Shown one piece after another: positions 31,179 through 41,989 of a stretch of 64,000 bases of DNA. The DNA is from Sacculina carcini. Lineage: Eukaryota > Arthropoda > Thecostraca > Sacculinidae. How positions within the stretch are numbered: the stretch's first letter is position 1; every line of letters starts with the position of its first letter. A model generated the notes under the pieces. The model worked only from the letters and a program-made list of their open reading frames with translations, did no database searches and was not told where the DNA came from. The stretch spans positions 1,963,501 to 2,027,500 of the forward strand of contig OU696576.1 in assembly GCA_916048095.2 (NCBI GenBank), read 5' to 3'. The translations under genes were made by a program, and so were the position numbers.

Positions 31179-31437
31179 CTTCCTGTCAGCCCTCGTGTCT
31201 CCCTTTTGCGCTCAGTCCCGTTTGGCCTTTTGAATTTCTTTCCTTCTTTTCTTGCCGCAATCTCAAGCTGTGTAGGCAGGGTGAGGGGACGGATGGTGGC
31301 AGCGGCCTTATTTGCCATCGTGACTGTCAGGGTCCGTGTTTCTGGGCGTACTCACGGTTCCACAAACTAATTGCCTTACCTGGTGTAGCGGCACCTCCAG
31401 GAATGACCTTTTGATCCGCCAACTCAAACATCGTTTC

Positions 31438-31881
31438 ATGGATTTCTCACTCACATTTTTTGGACTGTTTTCTATGGATTTATTGACCTCGGCATGTCCT
31501 TGGATACGATTTTGTCTTCACCTTGGATTGTACTGTTTTGGCTTATTACTCCTCTGCGGCGACATCGAAACAAATCCCGGGCCTGCGCTTGAGCGGCGGT
31601 CATGTAGGGTGTTATACGCAAACGTTCGCGGCCTTGCGAAAAACCTCCAAGACATTTCGCTCGTTGCCCAGTCGCATGACATCATAATTTGCTCTGAAAC
31701 CATTGTGTCCAGTCTTCGCCACAAATCTGAATTGTTGATTTCTGGATTTTCAGAGCCTGCGCTTATCTACCGTGATGCCTCCAAACGCAGACGCGGCATG
31801 TCGCTTTATGTACGCAATGGCTTTTCTGCTCACCGGTACATTAAGTTCGAATGCGACTGTCATGAAGTCATAGTCATGTCA
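31438..31881 (+). pseudogene. LINE-A ORF2 N-terminus with 2A peptide and endonuclease start
   Basis: From ATG 31438 the protein has a hydrophobic leader (FGLFSMDLLTSACPWIRFCL) and then LLLLCGDIETNPGP (31543-31584), the exact D-x-E-x-NPGP signature of 2A ribosome-skipping peptides. Next come RVLYANVRGLAKNLQDISL and DIIICSETIVSS, the Asn and Glu motifs of an APE-type endonuclease. The frame ends at TAG (31882) where the deletion to the RT begins. 2A sequences at the ORF2 start of CR1-type LINEs are established; they separate the leader from the polymerase during translation. Confidence 0.75.
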
Positions 31882-31883
31882 TA

Positions 31884-32929
31884 GAGTCAATCACGATGGC
31901 CTGATCCGAAAGCTAAAGTCTGTCAGGGTCGAAGGAAGAGTCCTATCAGTTATGACCCAATTGCTTCAAGGTCGAAAGCACAGAGTATGTTTTGATGGTA
32001 GGCACAGTGAATGGCTTGATTTTCACTCGGGTGTTCCCCAAGGGAGTGTATTGGGTCCTCTCTTGTTCAATGTCTACACATCAGATCTGCAAAGCCTAAC
32101 TTCGCATCCTGTTTTTGCTTACGCGGATGATGTAACTATGGTGGCTACCGTTGACACTCCAGAGCGGCGACCCAATGTGAGTTGGTCACTGAACGAAGAC
32201 CTGCGCAGAATATCCATATGGTGTGACGCTTGGAATATGAAGCTTAACTCAAGAAAGTCGAAGTTTTTGTGTGTTTCTCGGTCTCGCACATTGAATCCAT
32301 CGTTCAATTCTTTGTTGGTTAATGGCTGCGCAGTGGAAGAATGTAACGCAGTCGATATCCTTGGAGTTCGATTCGATTCAAGGCTGACTTTTGAGAAACA
32401 TGTTCGTCGTCTTGTGGTTTTCGCTTCTCAGAAACTTGGAATTATTCGAAAGGCATATCGTGTACTCAATGATCGTTCGATATCTGCCTCGTGTTTGTGC
32501 TGCTTCGTTCTTCCTGTTCTCAAGTACTGTGCTCCTGTTTGGTCGTCAACTGCTGATTCGCATCTCTGGCTCATTGACAGAGTTGGCTCCTCTGCCATCT
32601 TCCTCTGTGGTGGAGATGCATGCTGGAATATTGGTCATCGTAGGGATATATCCAACGTTTGTATGCTGTTCAAGAAATTGACCAACGAAAGACACCCTCT
32701 ACACGGTGCTGTGTCTCATCAGCGACACTTTGCTAAGGTCACTCGACTGGCAGTAAATTTACATTCGCTCTGCCTACAAGAGCCAAAATGCAGAACGAAT
32801 TAGTTTAAGCGTAGTTTCGTTGCCAGCTCTGTGCGGTTGTGGAATCGGTTGGATGAGGGTGTGTGCAGGGCCAGCACAGTCCGATCATTCAAAAGCGCTG
32901 CCAACAAAGTTTTGAGAAATTGACGAGCT
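31884..32929 (+). pseudogene. LINE-A reverse transcriptase, C-terminal two thirds
   Basis: Encodes HSGVPQGSVLGPLLFNVYTS (about 32024), FAYADDVTMVAT with the YADD catalytic box (about 32116), WNMKLNSRKSKF, VDILGVRFDSRLTFEKHVR (about 32350), VLPVLKYCAPVWSS, and after a stop at 32803, FVASSVRLWNRLDEGV. The RT fingers with the first catalytic Asp are missing because of the internal deletion, so it cannot be active. Confidence 0.8.
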
Positions 32930-33009
32930 TAGTTCCACCTAAATTATTTATTCATTCATTTATTTGAGATTTATTTTGAGATTGACCTATGTATTTATAT
33001 ATTTATATA

Positions 33010-33375
33010 ATTTATGGATCGTTTTGTGATGTGTGTGTATGTGTGTGTGCGTGCGACTATCGTGTATGTGTGTTTGTGCGAGTGCGTTTATGTTAGTGTG
33101 CGTGTGTGTTTGTGTGTGTGTGTGTGTGTGTGTTTCTTGCGAATTAATCTAGTCAAATTGTTGTTCTGCACTTCTCGTGCAGCATATTGTGCAATTTCTT
33201 TTGATCTAGTCATTTTCGTATGTATCATATCAATTGTATGTATGTGTGTGTGTGTGTGTGTGTGTGTTTGCTGCAAATTCATCTAGTCAAAATTGTTGTA
33301 CGTCAGTTCTCGTGCAGCATATTGTGCAATTTCTTTTGATCTAGTCATTTTATTATGTATTATGTCAATTGTATG

Positions 33376-33419
<44 letters not shown>

Positions 33420-33475
33420 TGTGCGTGTCTGTGTGTGTGTAGGTGTAGGTGTGTGTGTGTGTGTGTGGATGGGTG
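33010..33475 (+). repeat. LINE-A 3' UTR: (TG)n and about 130-bp repeat units
   Basis: (TG)n stretches alternate with a unit containing CTAGTCAAATTGTTGTTCTG, CTCGTGCAGCATATTGTGCA and TTTCTTTTGATCTAGTCATT, present about twice here. The blocks at 39980-40445, 53000-53350 and 62335-62720 hold different numbers of TG and unit copies. Confidence 0.8.
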
Positions 33476-33641
33476 ATGTATTGATCTGTCATGATTGTGT
33501 GTGTCATATTGTTTTTGTGTATTTTTTCTCTTTCTCTTTCTCTTATTCTCCACGTTCAAAGTGCACGGTTGCTGCATGATGCAGTTTATAGCGCTTGCTC
33601 TCTTCCTGCGTCACTTTGTTCGTTTTGTTCAATAATAATAA

Positions 33642-34849
33642 TATGCCGACGATATTCAGTTTTTCATCCCTCTTCCTCTTCGCACTCCTTCTTTCATTGC
33701 TGATGTTCTTTCTGATGTTTTTGCTTGGGCTGCCTCTAGACGTCTTCTTCTGAATCAATCTTTATCTGAATTTATTGTTTTCTATCCTCCCCGCATTTCT
33801 CACCCTCTACTTCCTTGGCCTGTCTCCCAGTCAGTGCGTAGTCTTGGTGTGATCTTTGATTCTAATGTTTCGTTCTCCTCTCAAGTCAACTCTGTTTCTC
33901 GTACGTGTCGCCTTATTCTGAGGTCTTTATATCCTATTCGCCCGTTTCTTGATCGCCCTTCTGCTATTAAACTTTTTATTTTCTAATATTTTCCCGTATT
34001 GATTATTTTTGTTCACTCTATTTCCACGTTCCCCGCTATTCCCTCCGCATTCTTCAGCGTGTTATCCACTCTTCTTGTCGTTTTGTCCTGTCTCCTACTC
34101 CCTGTCGCCATACTACGAATTTTTGTTTCAATTTCGTTGGCTTCCTATCATTCCGCGCATTCATTTTCGCCTGTGTTGTGTTATTTTCAAACTCATTCAT
34201 GACCCTTCTCAGCCTTCCTATCTTTCTCGCCTTTTGTCTGAATCTGTTGTTCCTTCTCGTCATTCACGCCCACTTGTATGTTTTAGAGATTTAAATGAGT
34301 CTACCTGGTCTTCTAAATCGTTTTCATTTTTTGCTCCGCGTCTGTTCAATTCTCTTCCCTCTAATATTGCTCAATCTTCCTCCTTCCATTCGTTCAGGTC
34401 CTCTTTGTCTAAATATTTGCTTGATCAATCGTTTGACCCTGTATCTCACTCTCTTACTCCTTATGCTTCTGTGTGATCTGTTTTTAGTTATTTGCGATAC
34501 AAAATTTTATTTGTTTTGTGTGCCTCCTCTGGTTTTGCTGTTCCTGTATTGTGTATTCTTTGAATGTTATGTGTGCATAAATGTTTGCTATATGTGTTTT
34601 CTTCTTGCTATTCAATTGTTATTTTGCGCGCATGTGTATTTATATGCGCTAAAGGAAATGTATATATATATTATTATTATTCATAATATCTTCCTAGCGT
34701 AGTTGGCTTTTGTAGTTGTCCGCATGATATTTTTTGTGTGTGTGTGTGCGGTGCTTTCATGTAAATGTTTTTATTTTCCCATCTTCGTTGAAGGTTGCTG
34801 CGCTTGTGTCCCTGGATGAGCGCTATACAAATATATGAAGGAATGAATG
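33642..34849 (+). mobile_element. LINE-B, truncated exactly at the RT active site
   Basis: The first codons after the (AAT)n tail of LINE-A read YADDIQFFIPLPLRTPSF, so LINE-B starts at its catalytic YADD box. It continues with WAASRRLLLNQSLSEF, SVRSLGVIFDSNVSFSSQVN, a frame break near 33985, FRWLPIIPRIHFRLCCVIFK, and STWSSKSFSFFAPRLFNSLP before TGA at 34474. The 3' UTR ends GCGCTATACAAATATATGAA. A duplicate with the same junction is at 40618. The family is related to the LINE at 54931. Confidence 0.75.
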
Positions 34850-35276
34850 ATTGCAAGTTTATTTTGTGATCATAAGCTAATAAGTTAGAATCTAACTTAT
34901 TAGTATGGGCTCACCGCTGAGTCCTATTCTAGCCAATCTGTACATGGAAAATCTCGAAATGTCTCAGTATCGTAACATCATAGGAAAAGATGCGGTATGG
35001 CTTAGATACGTAGATGACGTGCTCGTAATTGCGCCAAAATCAATTCATTTAAATATCAAGTTGAACGAGCTCAACAGGGTGTTCGAAAATGTACAATTCA
35101 CAATAGAGTATGAAAAAGAAGAAAAAAATCCATTTCTCGATGTGCTAATATCCAACGCAAATGGTCAAATGGTATTTGATGTATACAGGAAACCGACTGC
35201 CAAAAATAACAAAATTGATGCCTTGTCGTGTCATTCAGAGTCTATTGTCATTCAAAGTTATACTATTGTGTAGATA
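34850..35276 (+). mobile_element. Penelope-like RT fragment
   Basis: After GAATGAATGATTGCAAGTTT and a perfect 27-bp palindrome (CTAATAAGTTAGA and its complement, about 34875-34901), a 123-codon frame encodes MGSPLSPILANLYMENLEMS, LRYVDDVLVIA (YVDD box, about 35005), FTIEYEKEEKNPFLDVLIS and YRKPTAKNNKIDALSCHSES. This is the RT palm to thumb of a Penelope-like element. The same fragment, with the same start, lies at 45336-45763. Confidence 0.8.
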
Positions 35277-37171
35277 ATTTTGTGTTCTACAAGAAATGTA
35301 GAAATATCTCATAATTCCCGGTTAATGCTTCCACTAATGCATCATACTCGTACAGTTGATACTTTTTGGATTACACCGATATCACATCTCTTGATATTAC
35401 GGCCGATAATATATTATGCAATCTATACTCTACTACGTATTGTTCCTAATACATACATCATCAGATTTCAAAAGATATTTAAAGGTTCACATCATTCTCC
35501 AACATCATTTGCTTAAGAGCTATTCTAATTTTATCGCTAGAATATTTACTGCTAGCAAAATATCATATACCTCGCTATCATTTAAACCCAATCTTTATAT
35601 ATACATTTAAGCCCGCCCGTCGTGCGGAACAGTTCATAGAATATAATTAATATTCAACTAATAAAAAAATTAGTGCAAATTAAATAAAAAAAATCGTAAA
35701 AACGTTTTAGACAATATAAAAGTCTCAATGTGAAATTTATGTTTCAATTTAGAAAACATGTTTTTCCACAACCCGCCTCATATTTAAAGCTGCCCGTCGT
35801 GCGGAATAATTCAGAACTCAAACACGAAACAAACACAAAGAAAATTGATGAAAAACGACCAGTAGAAAAAGTCAAATTTGTATATTATTGTTTCAATTAT
35901 TGTCGAAGTTTTTTCCCTCAACACTGCTCAAATTCTCACCCGTCCTTCGTGTGTGAAGCTGTGTATTTCCAAAATTCAGAAGTGTGAAGCTGTGTATTTC
36001 CAAAATTCAGAAGTGTAACACTATCAAAACAATGAAACCTTCTGTCATCTCTATAATTCCAGATTTATGCTTCCGCTAAAACAGAATATGCATATAGTTG
36101 GCATTGCTTGATATTGCAACCCATATCCTTATGCAACTTAAGCGTATGCTACTTGAAATTAAGCCAATTAAATTACACAGTAAAATTCAGTAGTTTACTT
36201 TGTTCCCAGTAGTATTTTACCCGCCCGTCGGGCGGAACAATTCATGTGTAAATATTGAGGACAATAATGACTTTCTATTCAGTATAGTGTAGCATTAATT
36301 AAACTGTACCCAATAAAATCACACCATCCATGCTTGGAGCTAATATGATGCATTCTTAATTGTGATTGGGCTTCAGTGAAATTGAAATTGAATTTCAGTG
36401 AAGTGTAATTTTGGATGTGTTTGAGAATTTTGCGAATTTTACACGTTTTTTGTATCATTTGTGGGTATAAATTATAGCTTATCTTGTAGAACACAAAATT
36501 ATCTACACAGTAGTATAATCCTGTGTAATCGCAAGTGCGTAAATTGTGATTGGACTTCAGTGAAATTATATCAGTGTATATTCATGTGTAATCGCAAGTG
36601 CGCATAATAGCTGTCAAATTGGCAACATGACATTTTGACTTTATACCGCCGTAACTTCCTTCAGATACACTTTGGAAAATTAAAAATTATACCGTATTGT
36701 AGAAAACAAAATTTCTAGCACGATGGTATAACTGATTTTAATGTGTGAAAAATAGTTCCTGAGAAATAGGTAGAAAAAGGAATTACTTTTAGTCACCCGG
36801 TGTTCAAGTGTAATTTTGGATGTATTTGAAAATTTTGCCAATTTTACACGTTTTTTGTATCATTGTGGGTATAAATTATAACTTTTCTTGTAGAACACCA
36901 AATTCTCTACACAGTAGTATAATCCTGTGTAATCGCAAGTGCGTAAATTGTGATTGGACTTCAGTGAAATTAAATCAGTGTATATTCATGTGTAATCGCA
37001 AGTGCGCATAATTGCTGTCAAATTGGCAACATGACATTTTGACTTTACACCGCCGTCACTTCCTTCAGATACACTTTGGAAAATTAAAAATTATACCGTA
37101 TTGTAGAAAACAAAATTTCTAGCACGATGGTATATCTTATTTTAATGTGTGACAAATATTTCTTGAGGAAT
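35277..37171. repeat. GC-core modules and a 405-bp tandem duplication of R1-type sequence
   Basis: Cores lie at 35613, 35791 and 36222. From 36403 a unit of about 405 bp (start GTGTAATTTTGGATGTGTTT) is repeated from 36808. Each copy contains the hairpin TATACCGTATTGTAGAAAAC with its partner TTTCTAGCACGATGGTATA. AATTCAGAAGTGTGAAGCTG is duplicated at 35964-36018. No coding potential was seen. Confidence 0.75.
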
Positions 37172-37290
37172 AGGTAAGTTTTGGCACAATATTCATCAAC
37201 TTTGCAACGGAAACCATCGTACTGGGTGAGTTCCAGCTGACTCGACCCACAAACGACACTTACGTTTCAAAGAGTCCTTGTGCCACAGGA
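37172..37290 (-). pseudogene. Relic of TMEM45-like exon 1
   Basis: The plus strand here (TGGCACAATATTCATCAACT, GGGTGAGTTCCAGCTGACTC, GACCCACAAACGACACTTAC) matches 24618-24725, the antisense of exon 1. Read on the minus strand it gives FVG-VSWNSPS with an upstream 1-bp deletion relative to the intact exon. It has no start, splice site or partner exon in order, so it is a pseudo-exon. Confidence 0.7.
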
Positions 37291-38306
37291 TAACGCACAC
37301 ACACCAGAAACACTGGGGACAACTACAGCGGCGTTGAAATCGATTGCAAGGTTGAGAAGATGGCGTCTAGCGGCTATCGAAGCAAGGAAACGTAGCGCGT
37401 CGTGAGTGGCGCGTAAAGTGACCGCCTAGCCCGCGCGTACTCGCTGCAATCGCTCCCGACAGAGCCACACAGAGGGCGCACGAGAGGCAGCATACACGGC
37501 GAGTATTCGAATAGTCCACTCGGACTTTCCTTCTGGCAGTGACGGATCCAGAGTACAATTTTGGTAGAGGCTGACATAATTTGAGGCTGAAATAATCTGA
37601 GTGCAGTGAGTATGTGTTCGCACGCTATTGTGTTCACCCCGTCTTACGTACCGTTTTATGGATACACGTATCACAGATATGAAATACGGTGTTTCACCAT
37701 ATCCGGCAAGTTCCGAAAAATCCGGCAAGTTGTAGCAATCATGCACCAGCCACGTGCTCTTTGGATTTTTTCACTAGGCTGCATGTGCTTTAGTGATGTT
37801 GAAATGTTCTGCTGGAATGCTCTGGTCTATTCCGTGCTCACATGTTCTGAAAAAGCAAGATTGCATGTTGAAAATATGTAAGCGTGGCTGCGCAAATGCA
37901 TTGAACCGGAATGGAAAATGATGCAAACACCGTGCGTCTGCACTTTGAATACAAAATGCACATGATTCACACACAAAAAATTGTGTAGAGCAGAGTTTAT
38001 CAACGTGGGCTATATAGCCACCTTGGGGCCCAATGGGATTTTTCGGGGGTCATAAGACGAAATTAACAAAATGGGGACCACCCTGTTTTCTCACGGACCA
38101 CGAAAGATATATGTTGAAAGCATTAATTCCTATATGATACTATTGTCGATGTTGTACATTTCAATCGTGTGATCTGCCGCGACAATGAGACCTCGGTGTT
38201 TGCCTGGCGCGTGTATTTGATTCTCCTAAATCCGTGTATCTCTGTTTGCTAATCACACCAGTCTATCTTAAGTACACACATTTTAATTAATAATCATAGA
38301 GATATA

Positions 38307-38513
38307 TTACGTATTATTCATACAGTCATGTAAAAGGTAACATAAAATCGGAATATACCACTTGTTGCTCCTGATTGAGACTCTGTATTTGTTGACATTC
38401 TGATCCAGACGATCAACTCCTCCCATGTACGAATTATACTTCTTCATCATATTGGGCATATCCACGTGTATTCTCTTCGCTTTCGCACAATAACTCTCAT
38501 TTTTTTTCGGAAA
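38307..38513 (-). pseudogene. piggyBac transposase C-terminal fragment (block A)
   Basis: Encodes KRIHVDMPNMMKKYNSYMGG followed by VDRLDQNVNKYRVSIRSNKW, the strongly conserved third-Asp region of piggyBac transposases (MGGVDxxDQ). It ends after about 68 residues at a stop, and the upstream sequence is replaced by a GTACG-rich patch. No piggyBac TTAA-flanked ends were found. The same fragment occurs in blocks B and C. Confidence 0.8.
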
Positions 38514-38536
38514 AAAGAACACCGTTCTGACTGGAG

Positions 38537-38690
38537 ACCATGGTACGGTACGGTACGAAATTATGGTACGGTACGATTGAAATTCGGGCAAAAGTACGGA
38601 GCGAAATTTTCTCGGAAGTACGGTACGGTACGAAAGTACGAAACTTATTTCATACCGTACCGTACCTTTTTCGTACTTAAGGGAATGAGT
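38537..38690. repeat. GTACG-rich self-complementary patch (block A)
   Basis: CGGTACGGTACGAAA-type iterations in both orientations (GGTACGGTACGGTACGAAAT at 38541; ATACCGTACCGTACCTTTTT at 38651). GTAC is its own complement, so the patch can fold in many registers. Copies are at 51566-51719 and 60890-61043. Confidence 0.75.
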
Positions 38691-38802
38691 CACAAGCGTG
38701 CATCATTGGGTCGAATTAAGTCCAACATAATTGGTGAGAAGCTAACATTTATAATTGCTGGGGGATCAGGCTCAGATAGGTGTTTTAAAAGGCTTTTAAA
38801 AC

Positions 38803-39221
38803 GGGGAGCGTCCTGCAATGCTGCATTTCCACAACTCGCCTGCGCGAGCGCCAGGAGACAAACACAACACAACAGAGACGATTTTGTATGCACTTGCTAC
38901 GCTAGAAAATCGAGTACCGACGGAAAATAACGCTTCCCGATCATTAGCAAAATTAGAAATCAACAAAGAATTGTAATTTTCAAAATTTAATGGACAATTT
39001 AGCAATTTTTCCTTTATTTACCAGATACATTTATTCAATTTACAATTCAATTAAATAATTTGAATTGTCTTGATTGGAATATTTTCTGTCAATCTGGTAA
39101 TTTTTGGTTTCCGCTGCACGTGCTCATGATGTGTAAGCTTTGCGAAAGGTGAATTGAGAAACTTGTGTTTCCAGCGGTCTATAGAAATGGAAAAGTTTCA
39201 AAGGCATTGTTCAGTTATAAT
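38803..39221 (-). pseudogene. TMEM45-like exon 2 edge plus intron 1 fragment (block A)
   Basis: The stretch matches 23610-24027 of the TMEM45-like gene closely, from GGGAGCGTCCTGCAATGCTG (first 34 bases of exon 2 on the minus strand) through the acceptor to AAGGCATTGTTCAGTTATAA in intron 1. On the right it joins LINE-A directly; on the left lies the AAAAGGCTTTTAAAACG sequence. It cannot be spliced into a product because the rest of the exon is missing. Confidence 0.85.
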
Positions 39222-40059
39222 GTGTTTCTCGGTCTCGCACATTGAATCCATCGTTCACTTCTTTGTTGGTTAATGGCTGCGCAGTGGAAGAATGTAACGC
39301 AGTCGATATCCTTGGAATTCGATTCGATTCAAGGCTGACTTTTGAGAAACATGTGCGTCGTCTTGTGGTTTTCGCTCCTCAGAAACTTGGAATTATTCGA
39401 AAATATCGTGTACTCAATGATCGTTCGATATCTGCCTCGTGTTTGCGCTGCTTCGTTCTTCCTGTTCTCAAGTACTGTGCTCCTGTTTGGTCGTCAACTG
39501 CTGATTCGCATCTCTGGCTCATTGACAGAGTTGGCTCCTCTGCCATCTTCCTCTGTGGTGGAGATGCATGCTGGAATCTTGGTCATCGTAGGGATATCTC
39601 CAACGTTTGTATGCTGTTCAAGATATTGACCAACGAAAGACACCCTCTACACGGTGCTGTGTCTCATCAGCGACACTTTGCTAAGGTCACTCGACTGGCA
39701 GTAAATTTACATTCGCTCTGCCTACAAGAGCCAAAATGCAGAACGAATCAGTTTAAGCGTAGTTTCGTTGCCAGCTCTGTGCGTTTGTGGAATTGGTTGG
39801 ATGAGGGTGTGTGCAGGGCCAGCACAGTCCGATCATTCAAAAGTGCTGCCAACAAAGTTTTGAGAAATTGACGAATTTAGTTCCACCTAAATTATTTATT
39901 CATTCATTTATTTGAGATTTATTTTGAGATTGACCTATGTATTTATATATTTATATAATTTATGGATCGTTTTGTGATATGTGTGTATGTGTGTGTGTGT
40001 GTGTGTGTGCGACTATCGTGTATGTGTGTTTGTGCGAGTGCGTTTATGTTAGTGTGCGT

Positions 40060-40107
<48 letters not shown>

Positions 40108-40403
40108 CTTGCGAATTAATCTAGTCAAATTGTTGTTCTGCACTTCTCGTGCAGCCTATTGTGCAATTTCTTTTGATCTAGTCATTTTCGTATGTATCAT
40201 ATCAATTGTATGTATGTGTGTGTGTGTGTGTTTGCTGCAAATTCATCTAGTCAAAATTGTTGTACGTCAGTTCTCGTGCAGCATATTGTGCAATTTCTTT
40301 TGATCTAGTCATTTTCTTATGTATTATATCAATTTTATGTCTGTCTGTGTGTGTGTGTGTGCGTATGTGTGTGTGCGTGTCTGTGTGTGTGTGTGTGTAG
40401 GTG

Positions 40404-40444
<41 letters not shown>

Positions 40445-40617
40445 ATGGGTGATGTATTGATCTGTCATGATTGTGTGTGTCATATTGTCTTTGTGTATTT
40501 TTTCTCTTTCTCTTTCTCTTATTCTCCACGTTCAAAGTGCACAGGGGCTGCATGATGCAGTTTATAGCGCTTGCTCTCTTCCTGCGTCACTTTGTTCGTT
40601 TTGTTCAATAATAATAA
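39222..40617 (+). mobile_element. LINE-A, 5'-truncated copy (block A)
   Basis: Starts GTGTTTCTCGGTCTCGCACA, equal to 32269, inside the RT. A 209-codon frame (39242-39871) spans NAVDILGIRFDSRLTFEKH to the natural end at AAATTGA, without the stop seen in the copy at 32803 and with one codon fewer (IIRKYRVL against IIRKAYRVL). The TG-rich 3' UTR and (AAT)n tail follow. Confidence 0.8.
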
Positions 40618-41534
40618 TATGCCGACGATATTCAGTTTTTCATCCCTCTTCCTCTTCGCACTCCTTCTTTCATTGCTGATGTTCTTTCTGATGTTTCTGC
40701 TTGGGCTGCTTCTAGACGTCTGCTTCTGAATCAATCTTTATCTGAATTTATTGTTTTCTATCCTCCCCGCATTTCTCACCCACTTCTTCCTTGGCCTGTC
40801 TCCCAGTCAGTGCGTAGTCTTGGTGTGATCTTTGATTCTAATGTTTCGTACTCCTCTCAGGTCAACTCTGTTTCTCGTACGTGTCGCCTTATTCTGATAT
40901 CTTCATATCCTATTCGCCCGTTTCTTGATCGCCCTTCTGCTAATAAACTTGTTATTTCTCTAATATTTTCCCGTATTGATTATTTTTGTTCACTCTATTT
41001 CCACGTTCCCCGCTATTCCCTCCGCATTCTTCAGCGTGTTATCAACTCTTCTTGTCGTTTTGTCCTGTCTCCTACTCCTTGTCGCCATACTACGAATTTT
41101 TGTTTCAATTTCGTTGGCTTCCTATCATTCCGCGCATTCATTTTCGCCTGTGTTGTGTTATTTTTAAACTCATTCGTGACCCTTCTCAGCCTCCCTATCT
41201 TATTCGTCTTTTGTCTGAATCTGTTGTTCCTTCTCGTCATTCACGCCCACTTGTGTGTTTTAGAGATTTAAATGAGTCTACCTGGTCTTCTAAATCGTTT
41301 TCATTTTTTGCTCCGCGTCTGTTTACTTCTCTTCCCTCTAATATTGTTCAATCTTCCTCCTTCCATTCGTTCAGGTCCTCTTTGATTAAATATTTGCTTG
41401 ATCAATCGTTTGACTCTGTATCTCACTCTCTTACTCCTTATGCTTCTGTGTGATCTGTTTTTAGTTATTTGCGATACAAAATTTTATTTGTTTTGTGTGC
41501 CTCATCTGGTTTTGCTGTTCCTGTATTGTGTATT
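40618..41534 (+). mobile_element. LINE-B, second copy, split by a gypsy insertion
   Basis: Identical in layout to 33642-34552: it starts at YADD directly after LINE-A's (AAT)n tail and runs to TTGTGTATT, where the gypsy LTR begins. The rest resumes at 47277 (CTTTGAGTGTTATGTGTGCA). The uninterrupted form GTGTATTCTTTGAATGTTAT is seen in the first copy at 34547. Confidence 0.8.
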
Positions 41535-41935
41535 TGTGGCGCTGTGTTATCATGTTTCGCTTTGCTTGTATGTGTGCGCGTGTGTGTGAAATCATCTGTG
41601 CTGGTGCGTATGTGAGTGTGTGTGCGATCATCTGCATGTATGTGTGGCTTGCACTGCCCGGCGTGTGCATTCCAGGAAAGTTACAGCGTGTTGCGTGTTC
41701 CAGGAAAGTTGCAGCTGCAGCAACCTGCCAGTGTTTGCAGCGTCAGCTGATGCTGACAGATCGTATGACAAGATCCATATCAAATGTCACGCATTGTCAT
41801 GGTAGATTGAACACAGTAGTCAGTGTGTAGCGTTAGCCGCGCAGTGAGCTCTATTTGTGTGCATGTAATTGTGCTGTATTAATATATCCGGTTCCTGAGT
41901 TTCTGAGTGCTGGTACCAAACCCAAAAAAGCTACA
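41535..41935 (+). repeat. 5' LTR of gypsy (401 bp, internally deleted)
   Basis: Starts TGTGGCGCTGTG and ends GCTACA. Lacks the segment corresponding to 46629-46884 of the 3' LTR, so it is about 256 bp shorter. Confidence 0.85.
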
Positions 41936-41989
41936 ACTGGTGACCCCGAACGTCAGTCAAATAATTATAAGCCATTGTCATACTTCATC

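Larger units (their letters stand above)
29951..33641 (+). mobile_element. LINE-A: CR1-like non-LTR element with PHD-finger ORF1 and 2A peptide, internally deleted
   Basis: Order: ORF1 remnant with PHD finger and zinc knuckles (30118-31178), an ORF2 start with a 2A-type sequence and an endonuclease start (31438-31881), then a jump to the middle of the RT (31884-32929), a long TG-rich 3' UTR (33010-33475) and the tail TTTGTTCAATAATAATAAT. The endonuclease end and RT fingers are deleted. The same 3' part (from 32269) is found in the three repeat blocks. The element inserts with its (AAT)n tail and is fused to LINE-B at 33642. Confidence 0.8.
37445..40617 (+). repeat. Low-copy repeat block A
   Basis: 37445-37693 matches 48718-48973. 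From 37713 to 40617 it matches 50742-53517 and 60066-62900 almost base for base. Content in order: CGAGTCCACTCGG-type GC-rich DNA, a hAT-like end near 37989, a piggyBac transposase fragment (minus), a GTACG-rich patch, a TMEM45-derived segment and the LINE-A 3' part. Compared with block B it lacks about 1.77 kb (48974-50741), with a short duplication of TCCGGCAAGTT at the joint. Confidence 0.85.

Noticed and set aside
37374..37746. Frames in the GC-rich start of block A that suggested a host promoter or first exon
   Set aside because: The stretch is repeated at 48718 with both copies truncated, and no gene follows; left as part of the repeat block.
38466..38930. A 154-codon + strand frame kept in all three blocks
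   Set aside because: It is antisense to the piggyBac fragment and crosses the GTACG patch and the TMEM45 piece. Its conservation follows from recent duplication.
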